Below, one piece after another: positions 25,633-33,720 of a DNA stretch of 64,000 nucleotides. Each line of letters opens with the position of its first letter. The stretch's first letter is position 1. The DNA comes from Streptomyces sp. GESEQ-35. GTDB taxonomy: Bacteria > Actinomycetota > Actinomycetes > Streptomycetales > Streptomycetaceae. Position numbers and translations under genes: made by a program. Under the pieces are notes generated by a model, which had not been told where the DNA came from, searched no databases, and saw only the letters and a list, made by a program, of their open reading frames with translations. The stretch covers positions 310,001 to 374,000 of the forward strand of contig NZ_JAFFSX010000002.1 of the NCBI RefSeq assembly GCF_017948485.1, read 5' to 3'.

Positions 25633-27192
25633 CTACGCCGAGGTCGCCGCGGCCTCCTCCGCCGACAGCCGCGGACGCGCCACAGCAGCCTTGAGCCGGG
25701 CCGTCGTCGTCGCCGGATCCGCCGGCCGCCGCGTATGCCAGTCGGTAACCGCTTGATAGGCCGCCGCGACCTCCAGCAGCCGGTCCTCCTCGTACGGGTG
25801 GCCGCCCAGGATCGCGCCGACCGGGACGCCGGCGCCGTCGAACCCGATGGGGAAGGCGATCTCGGGCAGCCCGAGGATGTCGAAGGGGACCGGGCCGGTC
25901 TGCAGGACGACGTCGCAGCGGTTCATGACCCCGTCCAGCACCTCCCGCAGCAGATGGTTCTTCGCGCGCTGGGCCGTGATCCACTCGTCGCCCGACAGCA
26001 TCAGGCCCTGAAGCCAACTCAGCAGCGAGACACCGAACTTGGTCGGATCCGTACGCAGCCAGTGCCGGAAGGGCTCGGTGCGTTCGGCGAGCCGGGCGGC
26101 GTTGAAGGTGTCCGTCAGCAGAGCCCAGTCGTCCGGGTAGGCGACCTCGACGAGCGTCACGCCCGCAAGTGCCTCCAGCCGGTCCAGGAACGCGCCGCGC
26201 AGCTCCTTCTGTACGGACAGGAAGTCGGCGGGCACCCCGATCCGCGTTGCCCGGCGCATCCGGACCGTGCCCTTGTGGGAGACGACGGGCGTGGCGGCGC
26301 GGACGAGGTCGGGCACGGCGGGCAGCCCCAGCGTACGGGGGTCTTTCGGGTCCGGGCCGGCCATGATCTGCACCATGACCGCCGCGTCCATGGCGTCCCG
26401 CGCGAGCGGTCCCGCGTGGTCGCGGGTGAAGGAGAGCGGGATGACGCCGTGGACGGACACCCGGCCCATCGTCGGCTTCAGTCCCGTGAGGTTCTGCCGG
26501 TTGGACGGCAGGACGATCGAACCGCCGGTCTGCGTCCCGATCGACGAGGCCGCGAGCCGCCCGGCCACCGCGCAGGCCGGACCGGTCGAGGAACCGCCCG
26601 GGTCGACGGACGGGTCCTCGGGCGTCCATGCGTTGACCGTGGTCACCGTGCCGTTCGGCTTCGTGGCCCGGGTCGTGGCGAGTGGCCCCATCTGCCCCTT
26701 GCCGAGCACGATCCCGCCGGCCGCGGTCAGCCGGGCCACGGCTGTGGCGTCCTCGTCCGGGACGAAGTCCTCGAAGATGTACGAGTTGCAGCGCGTCGGT
26801 ACGCCTCGCGTGAAGTAGTTGTCCTTGATGCACAGCGGAATGCCGCGCAGGACGCCTGGCGATCCGCGGTCCGCCGTACGCGCCGCCTTCAGCGCGGCCT
26901 CTCCGGTGACCTCCGCGTACGCCTGGTAGGTGGCGTCGTGGCGCTCGATCCGTTCCAGGTACGCCTCGGTCAGCTCCGAGGCGGTGAGCCTGCCGCGCCT
27001 GATGAGGGTGACGGCCTCGGCGAGGGTGGCCTCCGTGGGGTCGGTCCGGGCAGCCTGTCGTACGTCGACGTCGGGGATGCGTACGGGTGTTGAGGCGGCC
27101 CGTGCCGAGGTCGCGGACGCCTGGAGGGCCACTCCGCTCGCCACCGCCACCGAACTGGCCAGAAAAACACGCCGGTTGAGAGCACGGCTCAT
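25633..27192 (-). CDS. Tat-exported amidase (amidase-signature family)
   Basis: This 519-residue hydrolase of carboxylic or peptide amides has all three parts of the Ser-cisSer-Lys triad: Lys in GIPLCIKDNYFT, cis-Ser in DPGGSSTGPACAVAG and the nucleophile Ser in GTQTGGSIVLPS. The N-terminus (NRRVFLASSVAVASG, ending SARA) is a Tat-like signal, so the enzyme is probably exported. The ATG at 27192 overlaps the stop of the 99-residue gene by ATGA, showing translational coupling. The substrate is unknown. Confidence 0.88.
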   Translation of the reverse strand: MSRALNRRVFLASSVAVASGVALQASATSARAASTPVRIPDVDVRQAARTDPTEATLAEAVTLIRRGRLTASELTEAYLERIERHDATYQAYAEVTGEAALKAARTADRGSPGVLRGIPLCIKDNYFTRGVPTRCNSYIFEDFVPDEDATAVARLTAAGGIVLGKGQMGPLATTRATKPNGTVTTVNAWTPEDPSVDPGGSSTGPACAVAGRLAASSIGTQTGGSIVLPSNRQNLTGLKPTMGRVSVHGVIPLSFTRDHAGPLARDAMDAAVMVQIMAGPDPKDPRTLGLPAVPDLVRAATPVVSHKGTVRMRRATRIGVPADFLSVQKELRGAFLDRLEALAGVTLVEVAYPDDWALLTDTFNAARLAERTEPFRHWLRTDPTKFGVSLLSWLQGLMLSGDEWITAQRAKNHLLREVLDGVMNRCDVVLQTGPVPFDILGLPEIAFPIGFDGAGVPVGAILGGHPYEEDRLLEVAAAYQAVTDWHTRRPADPATTTARLKAAVARPRLSAEEAAATSA

Positions 27193-27488
27193 CGCTGGTC
27201 CGCCTTCCCGGTCCACGCCTCGGTGATCGACGGGTACAGCAGCGGCGGCGAGGCCTGTTGGGTGTACTCGGGGCCGTCGGCCGACGGAACCCAGCCGGAT
27301 ATCGCGCCGGGCGTGGCCGCCACGAACGACCGCAGCGCGGCGAGCACTTGAGTCTGCGTCGGCACGCCGGTGCCGGGATCCGCCTCCTTCGGCAGCAGGG
27401 CGAGATCGAATCCGGCCAGTGCCAGCCGGGTTCTCACATAGGCGTCCAACTGTTCCTGCGTGGGCGGCTCGGACACGACGGCCTCCAT
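27189..27488 (-). CDS. Small conserved-looking protein coupled to amidase
   Basis: This 99-residue protein is not recognised. It begins MEAVVSEPPTQEQLDAYVRTRLALAG, which looks helical and soluble, then has TGVPTQTQVLAALRSFVAATPGAISGW and a Pro-rich end with YTQQASPP. No signal or membrane segment is seen. Its stop overlaps the amidase start by ATGA, so the pair forms one translational unit. The fixed arrangement suggests a chaperone, inhibitor or assembly partner for the exported amidase; that is speculation. The coding frame shows the same third-position GC bias as its neighbours, which supports it as real. Confidence 0.65.
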   Translation of the reverse strand: MEAVVSEPPTQEQLDAYVRTRLALAGFDLALLPKEADPGTGVPTQTQVLAALRSFVAATPGAISGWVPSADGPEYTQQASPPLLYPSITEAWTGKADQR

Positions 27489-27505
27489 GATCGGCGGACG
27501 GGTAA

Positions 27506-27536
27506 GGGGACTTCATCACCGGCACGTGAAGTCCCC
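27506..27536 (-). terminator. Strong hairpin after homocysteine methyltransferase
   Basis: GGGGACTTCA (27506-27515) and TGAAGTCCCC (27527-27536) form a perfect 10-bp stem with an 11-base loop. It lies 27 bp past the mmuM stop and about 18 bp before the 99-residue gene. The most likely role is termination of mmuM transcripts. A regulatory hairpin in the amidase leader is an alternative. Confidence 0.6.
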
Positions 27537-27562
27537 ATTGAGCCCGTGCTTCACATGAGTTA

Positions 27563-28471
27563 CTACAGCGAGCGCGCGATCGAGGCGATCGCCTCCGGCC
27601 CCACCCGGCAGCACCCGCCGATGAGACGCGCCCCCGTGTCCTGCCAGCCCCGCACCTGGTCGGACGTGAAGGAGGAGCGGCCGACCCAGGTGCGGGCCTC
27701 GGCGTCCCACGCCTCTCCGCTGTTGGGGTAGACGACGACCGGTTTACCGGTTACCCGGGCGGCGATCCGGATCGCGCCGTCGACGTCCCCGGGCGCGCAG
27801 CAGTTCACCCCGACCGCGATGACCTCGTCCGCGTCGGCGGCCAGGGCGAACGCCTCCTCCAGTGGCTGCCCGGCACGCGTGCGGTCCCCGTCGACGGTGT
27901 ACGACAGCCAGGCCGGAACGCCGAGTCCGCGCACCGCCCGCAGCAGCGCCTCCGCCTCGTCGGCGTCGGGAACCGTTTCCAGGGCGAGTACGTCGGGCCG
28001 GGCGCCCGCCAGCACCTCGAGCCGTGGGCGGTGGAAACGCTCCAGCTCAGCCACGCTCAGCCCGTACCGCCCCTTGTACTCGGAGCCGTCCGCGAGCATC
28101 GCCCCGTACGGGCCGACCGACGCGGCCACCCACAGGGGCCGGTCCGTCCGCGCGCGGCGAGCGGCCTCGCGCGCCAGCTCCACGCTGAGCGCGAGCAGCT
28201 CGGCGGCCCGCTCCCGGCCGATCCCGCGCTGGTCGAAGCCCTCGAAGGTGGCCTGGTAGCTGGAGGTGATCGCCACGTTCGCGCCGGCCTCGAAGTAGGC
28301 GAGGTGGGCCTCGGTGATCGCCTCGGGCTGCTCGGCGAGCAGCCGTGCGGACCACAGCTCGTCGCTCAGGTCGTGCCCGGCGGACTCCAGCTGGTTGGAC
28401 ATACCGCCGTCGAGGACGACCGTGCCGGCGGCCAGGGCGTCCGCGAGGGGGAGAGGGGTGTCGCTGGTCAT
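27563..28471 (-). CDS. mmuM: Homocysteine S-methyltransferase
   Basis: This 302-residue enzyme transfers a methyl group from S-methylmethionine (or a similar donor) to homocysteine, forming methionine. The barrel starts with GTVVLDGGMSNQLESAGHDL. The zinc ligands are the Cys in AVGVNCCAPG and the Cys pair in RLIGGCCRVG near the C-terminus, all present. Length and order match the MmuM family. It stands alone with a hairpin behind it, so it looks like an independent housekeeping-type unit inserted between sugar genes. Confidence 0.9.
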   Translation of the reverse strand: MTSDTPLPLADALAAGTVVLDGGMSNQLESAGHDLSDELWSARLLAEQPEAITEAHLAYFEAGANVAITSSYQATFEGFDQRGIGRERAAELLALSVELAREAARRARTDRPLWVAASVGPYGAMLADGSEYKGRYGLSVAELERFHRPRLEVLAGARPDVLALETVPDADEAEALLRAVRGLGVPAWLSYTVDGDRTRAGQPLEEAFALAADADEVIAVGVNCCAPGDVDGAIRIAARVTGKPVVVYPNSGEAWDAEARTWVGRSSFTSDQVRGWQDTGARLIGGCCRVGPEAIASIARSL

Positions 28472-28895
28472 GCAACGACGCTAGTCGAAGGCGAGGCGGG
28501 CGGCCGTCCGCGTCCAGTGAGTGAACGGAATGCCCATCATGTGGGAATGTCAGGGGGTTGTCGAGCGAGTGATCGTGGTGAGTGTGTGCTGGAGGTCGGA
28601 GCCGCCGGCTGGGGCGTCGGGCCGGCGGGCGGCGATATGGCCGTCGGGTCGGATGAGCAGCGCTCCGTCAGGCCCGAGGCCGCAGAGACCGGCGTGCTCG
28701 GCGGGGAGGGGCTCGATGCGCAGCGGCCGCGGTGCGGTCGTTTGCTGCTCCAAGTGGGAGGGTCAGGGAAAAGCAGGATGAACCACTCGTCGAACGCGTC
28801 GAGTGTGGAGCGGTTGTCCGTGAGCCTGTTCCGCACCCCGAGGCCGGTCACCATCTCCGCGCGGGCCCATCAGGCATGTGGATCACAGCGTGCCC
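28472..28895. other. Intergenic stretch with a gene remnant
   Basis: This 424-base gap between mmuM and the repeat protein has no intact gene. Its only recognisable content is the minus-strand monooxygenase tail listed separately. The mmuM promoter should lie near 28475-28530. Confidence 0.5.
28550..28866 (-). pseudogene. Remnant of FAD-dependent aromatic monooxygenase, C-terminus
   Basis: Two adjacent frames read like the end of a PheA/TfdB-type FAD monooxygenase. The first, to about 28750, has NRSTLDAFDEWFILLFPD, matching the STLDLFG..FVLL element. The second, from about 28750 to the stop at 28550, has APRPLRIEPLPAEHAGLCG and GALLIRPDGHIAARRPDA, matching the usual LLVRPDGHVAWR end. A frameshift between them near 28750 and the absence of the upstream 400 residues show it is dead. 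The family call is from motif memory only. Confidence 0.55.
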
Positions 28896-30998
28896 CTACG
28901 CCGCGTGCCTGCCGCCCCGACGCCGGCCCCCGCGGCCCCGTGCCCGACGCGTCGCCGGCACCATCAGCCCGCCCAGCAACCCGAGCCCCATCGCATACGG
29001 CCACCAGCCGAACGCCTCGCTCTTCGCGCTCGCGGTGCGCGGGTCCGCGGGCGCCGCACCGGCCGCCGCACGGGTGGAGACCGTCGGGGAAGGGCTCGCG
29101 GTGTTCGCCGTCGTTTTCAGAACGACGTCGTTGCCGTCGCCGCCGCGGTAACTGATCCGGTACGTCGTGTCCGCGAGCTTCAGCCTGGCGCCCTCCCGGA
29201 GACCGGTGAACGTGCCCGTGGTCTTCGCTCGGCCCGTGTGGTTGACGATCCTGATCTCACGCGCGGGTCGCGTACCGGCGGCGGATACGTCGAGGTCCCC
29301 GGCCAGTCGGACGGATCCGGCGACCTTCAACGGCTTGTCCCCGAGGACCAGTTGGCCCTTCGCGTGCTGCGTGTAGTCACCGGTTACGGTGACACCGCCC
29401 GCCACCACGCCGTCGTTCGTCACCGAGCCCCGCACCGTGCCCTGACCGGAGAGCGCGGTGGCTACACGCAGGACCCCCGTACCCGCGTCCAGCCGTGCCC
29501 CCGCCGTGGTGAGCCGAATCGCCCTGCTGCGTACGAGAGTTGCCCCGTTCCGCAGTGCGAGGGTGCCCTTCTTCACGGTCGTCACCCCGGTGTACGCCAC
29601 CGAGCCGCCCGTGAGCGTGGTCGTCGCCGCGCCCGACTGCACGAGCGATCCGCTGCCGCTGACATGCGTCAGCTTCACGGGGTCCGTCACGTTCCGTACG
29701 ACGAGAGTGCCGGCGTTCACGATCCGCCGCTGCTCCGTCCCCGTCAGCAGTGAGCCGTCGCCGCCCCGCTTGCCGGAACCCAGCCGCAGGACCGCTCCCT
29801 TCTCGACCGTCGTCGAGCCGTCGTAGTACTGCTTGGCCGCGAAGGTGACGTCATTGCCGCGTGTCCCGGCGATGACGATGTCCCCGGCGCCGGGTGCGGA
29901 CAGCGTGTCGTGGAAGCGGCCGCCGCCGATGGGGGCGCCCAGCGTCACCGGCCCGTTGTAGTCGAAGGTGAGCGTCGAACGGGAGCGGGCGGCGAGGAGG
30001 TTGATGTAAACGGTCTCGGCGGTGCCCGGCATGAAGATCTTGCTGGTGGTGCCGTCGCCCCACTGGACGTTCGCGCCCTTGATGTTGGTGCCGCGCTTGT
30101 TGACGTTCTTCCGCGCGGGCGTCCAGTTCAGGGCCGGGTCGCTGAGCGAGGGGTCGCTGTCGCCGCCCTGGTCCGACCAGCTGTACTGGCCGGTGAGAAC
30201 GACCTTGCTGCCGGGCCGGGACTGGACGTTGATGTCGCTGCCGTACTCGCGCTGGTAGAAGTCCATGCCCATCGTGACGGTCTGGCCCAGCGGGGTGTCC
30301 ACGGTCCAGGTGCCCTGGTTGAGGACCTTGCGCACGTTCGGCAGCGACGTCGCGAACTCCGGCCGTCCGGCGTTGGCCTGCGTGCCGTTGTCGATCACCC
30401 CGGAGAAGGAGTGGGTGCCCGACAGGTCCCAGGTGCCCCACAGAAAACGCGGCTGGGTGACCAGTCCGGAGCCGCTGATCGTGCCCAGGTTGTAGGCGCT
30501 CTTCAGGGACAGCCGCAGTGTGCCGTCGACCCGGATGTTGTCCTGGTTGAGCCGGAACGCCGGTGTGTTGTACGGGAAATGGCCGATCAGCCCGGTCGTA
30601 CCGCCGTTTCCGTACTGAAGCGTCACGCCGCGCTCGACCGTGATCGCGGGCGGATCCGGGTCGGTCGTGGTGACGTACGGGTGGTTGCCGCCCTGCGTCG
30701 TCACCGTTTGCCGCTGCCGGGACTTCGGCAGGGCGAAGTCGCTGTCCTTGGTCAGGACCAGGGTGCCGCTGCCGCGGACGGTAAGTGTGCCCTCGCCGCG
30801 GAACACTCCGTCGTACGTCGTTGTCCCGGACGGCACGGTGACGACTGTGTCGCCGGTGAGCGTCACATCGCGGTCGGCGAGCACGTCGGCGGTGACGTCC
30901 CGGGTGCCGGCGGCCTCGGCCGCGGGAGCGGTTACCAGGAGGGCGACCGCCGCGAAGGCGCCCGCGGCCGCTGCTGTTCTGTGGGGGAAGGTGCTCAC
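28896..30998 (-). CDS. Secreted, membrane-anchored protein with autotransporter-type beta repeat
   Basis: This protein of about 700 residues is built of beta-strand-rich sequence. A signal peptide (AAAAGAFAAVALLVTAPAAEAA) is followed by GDTVVTVPSGTTTYDGVFRGEGTLTVRGSGTLVL, typical of beta-helix rungs. Around residues 430-490, VSGSGSLVQSGAATTTLTG and YTGVTTVKKGTLAL match the PATR motif of Gram-negative autotransporters. The C-terminus has a Pro/Ser/Ala-rich linker, one membrane helix (PYAMGLGLLGGLMVPA) and an Arg-rich tail, without an LPXTG motif. GTG at 30998 is the best in-frame start but its ribosome site is weak. It is divergent from the arabinofuranosidase and may bind or cut pectic side chains; no enzyme class was recognised. 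Confidence 0.75.
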   Translation of the reverse strand: MSTFPHRTAAAAGAFAAVALLVTAPAAEAAGTRDVTADVLADRDVTLTGDTVVTVPSGTTTYDGVFRGEGTLTVRGSGTLVLTKDSDFALPKSRQRQTVTTQGGNHPYVTTTDPDPPAITVERGVTLQYGNGGTTGLIGHFPYNTPAFRLNQDNIRVDGTLRLSLKSAYNLGTISGSGLVTQPRFLWGTWDLSGTHSFSGVIDNGTQANAGRPEFATSLPNVRKVLNQGTWTVDTPLGQTVTMGMDFYQREYGSDINVQSRPGSKVVLTGQYSWSDQGGDSDPSLSDPALNWTPARKNVNKRGTNIKGANVQWGDGTTSKIFMPGTAETVYINLLAARSRSTLTFDYNGPVTLGAPIGGGRFHDTLSAPGAGDIVIAGTRGNDVTFAAKQYYDGSTTVEKGAVLRLGSGKRGGDGSLLTGTEQRRIVNAGTLVVRNVTDPVKLTHVSGSGSLVQSGAATTTLTGGSVAYTGVTTVKKGTLALRNGATLVRSRAIRLTTAGARLDAGTGVLRVATALSGQGTVRGSVTNDGVVAGGVTVTGDYTQHAKGQLVLGDKPLKVAGSVRLAGDLDVSAAGTRPAREIRIVNHTGRAKTTGTFTGLREGARLKLADTTYRISYRGGDGNDVVLKTTANTASPSPTVSTRAAAGAAPADPRTASAKSEAFGWWPYAMGLGLLGGLMVPATRRARGRGGRRRGGRHAA

Positions 30999-31071
30999 GC
31001 CATGGGAGACGGTCCGGCGCGGCGGTGGATAACAGAAACTTCTCCGACCGAAATTCGGCTCGTCGGTCCCG

Positions 31072-31100
31072 TTGACCTCCTCGTGACACCCCCTTACCTT
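31072..31100 (+). promoter_or_regulatory. Candidate promoter for GH43 pair
   Basis: TTGACC (31072-31077) and TACCTT (31095-31100) are 17 bp apart, matching a housekeeping sigma promoter. The predicted transcript would start about 100 bp upstream of the arabinofuranosidase gene, with the repeats at 31105-31141 over its start. Confidence 0.45.
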
Positions 31101-31104
31101 TTCG

Positions 31105-31141
31105 GCGTTCGTAATGACAGATGTCGTTCGGAATGACGAAC
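31105..31141. promoter_or_regulatory. Repeated CGTTCG(T/G)AATGAC element, candidate operator
   Basis: CGTTCGTAATGAC (31106) and CGTTCGGAATGAC (31125) are direct repeats 19 bp apart. The second also forms GTTCG-N6-CGAAC (31126-31141). They directly follow the candidate promoter, so a repressor here would block it. The motif differs from the LacI-type cores in the window, so another regulator family is likely. Confidence 0.45.
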
Positions 31142-31205
31142 GGCGGTTACTGGTCACCGACCACCGACCACCGACCTTCTCGCTTCCCCCCGAGAGGCAG
31201 CCCGT

Positions 31206-32294
31206 ATGAGCCGCGACGAATCCCATGCCCTCGACCGCAGACTGATGCTGAAGGGTGCCCTGGCCGCGGGCGCTCTGGCCGCCGCCCCCGCGGCGGCCCA
31301 CGCCGCCACCGACGCCCCCGGCCGGAAGGCCGCACCGTTCGTGAACCCGCTCGTTCGCAACCGTGCCGACCCGCACATCCACCGCCACGCCGACGGCCAC
31401 TACTACTTCACGGCCACCGCCCCCGAGTACGACCGGATCATCCTGCGCCGCTCCCGCACCCTGAACGGCCTCGCCACCGCTGCCGAGTCGGTCATCTGGA
31501 CCAAGCACGCCACCGGCGACATGGGCGCGCACATCTGGGCGCCGGAGATCCATCACATAGGCGGGAAGTGGTACATCTACTTCGCAGCAGCGCCCGCAGA
31601 GGACATCTGGGCCATCCGCATCTGGGTCCTGGAGAACGCGGGCCGTGATCCCTTCAAGGGGACCTGGGTGGAGCGGGGCCAGCTGAAAACGGCCTGGGAA
31701 ACCTTTTCCCTCGACGCCACCACCTTCACCCACCGGGGCTCCCGCTACCTCGCCTGGGCCCAGCACGAGCCCGGCATGGACAACAACACCGGCATCTTCC
31801 TGTCCAGGATGGCGAACCCGTGGACCCTGACGGGTCCTCAAGTCAGGCTCTCCACGCCCGAGTACGACTGGGAGCGCATCGGTTTCAAGGTCAACGAGGG
31901 TCCGTCGGTCATCGCGCGCAACGGCCGGCTGTTCATGTCGTACTCGGCCAGCGCCACCGACTGGCACTACTGCATGGGCCTGCTGACCGTCGACGCGGAC
32001 GCCGACCTGATGGACCCCGCGAACTGGTCCAAGTCGCCGACCCCGGTCTTCACCAGCAACGACACGACCAAGCAGTACGGCCCCGGCCACAACAGCTTCA
32101 CCGTCGCCGAGGACGGCCGCACCGACGTCCTCGTCTACCACGCCCGCCAGTACAAGGAGATCGTCGGCGACCCGCTGAACGACCCCAACCGGCACACCCG
32201 CATCCAGAAACTGGGCTGGAAACCGGACGGCACCCCCGACTTCGGCATCCCCGTGGCGGACACGTCCGCCGGCGCCGCGAAGGAGAGTGCGTGA
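31206..32294 (+). CDS. Secreted GH43 exo-alpha-1,5-L-arabinofuranosidase
   Basis: This 362-residue enzyme should release arabinose from arabinan side chains. A Tat-like signal (DRRLMLKGALAAGALAAAP) precedes a five-bladed propeller. The GH43 catalytic set is visible: base Asp55 in RADPHIHRHADG, Asp170 in FSLDATTFTHRG and acid Glu231 in KVNEGPSVIARNG. HIWAPEIHHIGGKWYIYFA is a strong family block. The sequence is closest in style to subfamily 26 enzymes such as those described from S. avermitilis (from memory). It is followed one base later by the galactanase gene in an operon. Confidence 0.88.
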   Translation: MSRDESHALDRRLMLKGALAAGALAAAPAAAHAATDAPGRKAAPFVNPLVRNRADPHIHRHADGHYYFTATAPEYDRIILRRSRTLNGLATAAESVIWTKHATGDMGAHIWAPEIHHIGGKWYIYFAAAPAEDIWAIRIWVLENAGRDPFKGTWVERGQLKTAWETFSLDATTFTHRGSRYLAWAQHEPGMDNNTGIFLSRMANPWTLTGPQVRLSTPEYDWERIGFKVNEGPSVIARNGRLFMSYSASATDWHYCMGLLTVDADADLMDPANWSKSPTPVFTSNDTTKQYGPGHNSFTVAEDGRTDVLVYHARQYKEIVGDPLNDPNRHTRIQKLGWKPDGTPDFGIPVADTSAGAAKESA

Positions 32295-32295
32295 G

Positions 32296-33708
32296 ATGAG
32301 ACGTGCATACGCGGTACTGCTCGCCCTCTGCCTGGCGCTGTTCGGCGCCCTGGCCACCGCGGGACCCGCCCAGGCCGCGCCTCAGACCATCGCGAACGGC
32401 ACGCAGTTCGCCGATGTGAACGGCTCGCCCGTGCACGCCCACGGCGGCGGCGTCATCAAGGTCGGCTCGTACTACTACTGGTTCGGCGAGCACCGCAACG
32501 CCGACAACACCTTCCGCTACGTCGACGCCTACCGCTCCACCGACCTGAAGAGCTGGGAGTTCAGGAACCACGTCCTGACCCAGTCCAGCAACTCCGAGCT
32601 GGCCACCGCCAACATCGAGCGGCCGAAGGTCATGTACAACGCGGCCACCGGCAAGTTCGTGATGTGGATGCACAAGGAAAACGGTTCCGACTACAGCGAG
32701 GCCCGCGCGGCCGTAGCCGTTTCCGACACCGTAGACGGCAACTACACCTGGCAGGGCAGCTTCCGCCCGCTGAACACCCACATGTCCCGCGACATCACCG
32801 TCTTCGTCGACACCGACGGAACCGGTTACATGGTCTCCGCCGCCCGCGAGAACTACGACCTGCACATCTACCGGCTCACCGCCGACTACACGGGCATCGC
32901 CGCCCTGGTCGCCGACCCCTGGCACGGCGGCCACCGCGAGGCCCCGGCCCTGTTCAAGCGGAACGGCGTCTACTTCATGCTGACGTCGGGCGCGACCGGC
33001 TGGAGCCCGAACCAGCAGCAGTACGCCACCGCCACCAGCCTCGCCGGTCCCTGGTCGGCCATGACGAACGTCGGCGACTCCACGGCGTACGGCTCGCAGA
33101 CCGCGTACGTCCTTCCCGTGCAGGGCAGTTCGGGCACCTCGTACCTCTACCTGGGCGACCGCTGGGGCAACTCCTTCGGCGGCACCGTCAACGACTCCCG
33201 GTACGTCTGGCTGCCGCTGGCCTTCCCGACCTCCACCTCGATGTCGATGTCCTGGTCCCCGGAGGTCACCGTCGACACCGCCACCGGGGCGATCAGCGGT
33301 ACGAGCGCCACATACAACACCCTGATCGCCCGGCACAGTTCCAGATGCGCCGACGTGACCAGCCAGTCGCTGTGGCAGGGCGCGCAGATCAAGCAGTACG
33401 ACTGCAACGGTGGCACCAACCAGAGGTACTGGTTCAAGTCGGTCGGGAGCGGTTACTACCAGTTGGCCGTCAGGAACAGCTCCCTGTGCGTGCAGGAGAA
33501 CGCGAGCACGGTCACCCAGGAGAACTGCAACGCATCCGTCACCGCCCAGCAGTGGTCGCTCACCACCTCGGGCAGCTACGTGACCATCACGTCCCGCGCG
33601 ACCGGCGAATGCCTGGACGTGTCCGGCGCGTCCACCGCCAACTCCGCTGCGGTCATCACGTACACGTGCAGCGGAGCGACCAACCAGCAGTGGACGCGCG
33701 GGACATGA
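32296..33708 (+). CDS. Secreted GH43 exo-beta-1,3-galactanase with CBM13
   Basis: This 470-residue enzyme has a Sec signal (AYAVLLALCLALFGALATAG, ending AQA). A GH43 subfamily 24 propeller begins GTQFADVNGSPVHAHGGGV and YYYWFGEHRNADNTF, and contains NIERPKVMYN with a likely catalytic Glu. From about residue 348 a ricin-type CBM13 with Cys and QW repeats (CADVTSQSLWQGAQIKQYDC and NQQWTRG) binds galactan. The layout matches known Streptomyces exo-1,3-galactanases that trim type II arabinogalactan. AAGGAG at 32279 decides for ATG 32296 over GTG 32287. It shares an operon with the arabinofuranosidase. Confidence 0.88.
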   Translation: MRRAYAVLLALCLALFGALATAGPAQAAPQTIANGTQFADVNGSPVHAHGGGVIKVGSYYYWFGEHRNADNTFRYVDAYRSTDLKSWEFRNHVLTQSSNSELATANIERPKVMYNAATGKFVMWMHKENGSDYSEARAAVAVSDTVDGNYTWQGSFRPLNTHMSRDITVFVDTDGTGYMVSAARENYDLHIYRLTADYTGIAALVADPWHGGHREAPALFKRNGVYFMLTSGATGWSPNQQQYATATSLAGPWSAMTNVGDSTAYGSQTAYVLPVQGSSGTSYLYLGDRWGNSFGGTVNDSRYVWLPLAFPTSTSMSMSWSPEVTVDTATGAISGTSATYNTLIARHSSRCADVTSQSLWQGAQIKQYDCNGGTNQRYWFKSVGSGYYQLAVRNSSLCVQENASTVTQENCNASVTAQQWSLTTSGSYVTITSRATGECLDVSGASTANSAAVITYTCSGATNQQWTRGT

Positions 33709-33720
33709 GCCTTCTTGACA

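Noticed and set aside
30999..32357. N-terminal extension of the repeat protein to 1153 residues
   Set aside because: The extra part runs antisense through the arabinofuranosidase gene and has no protein-like motifs; the signal peptide marks the real N-terminus near 30998.
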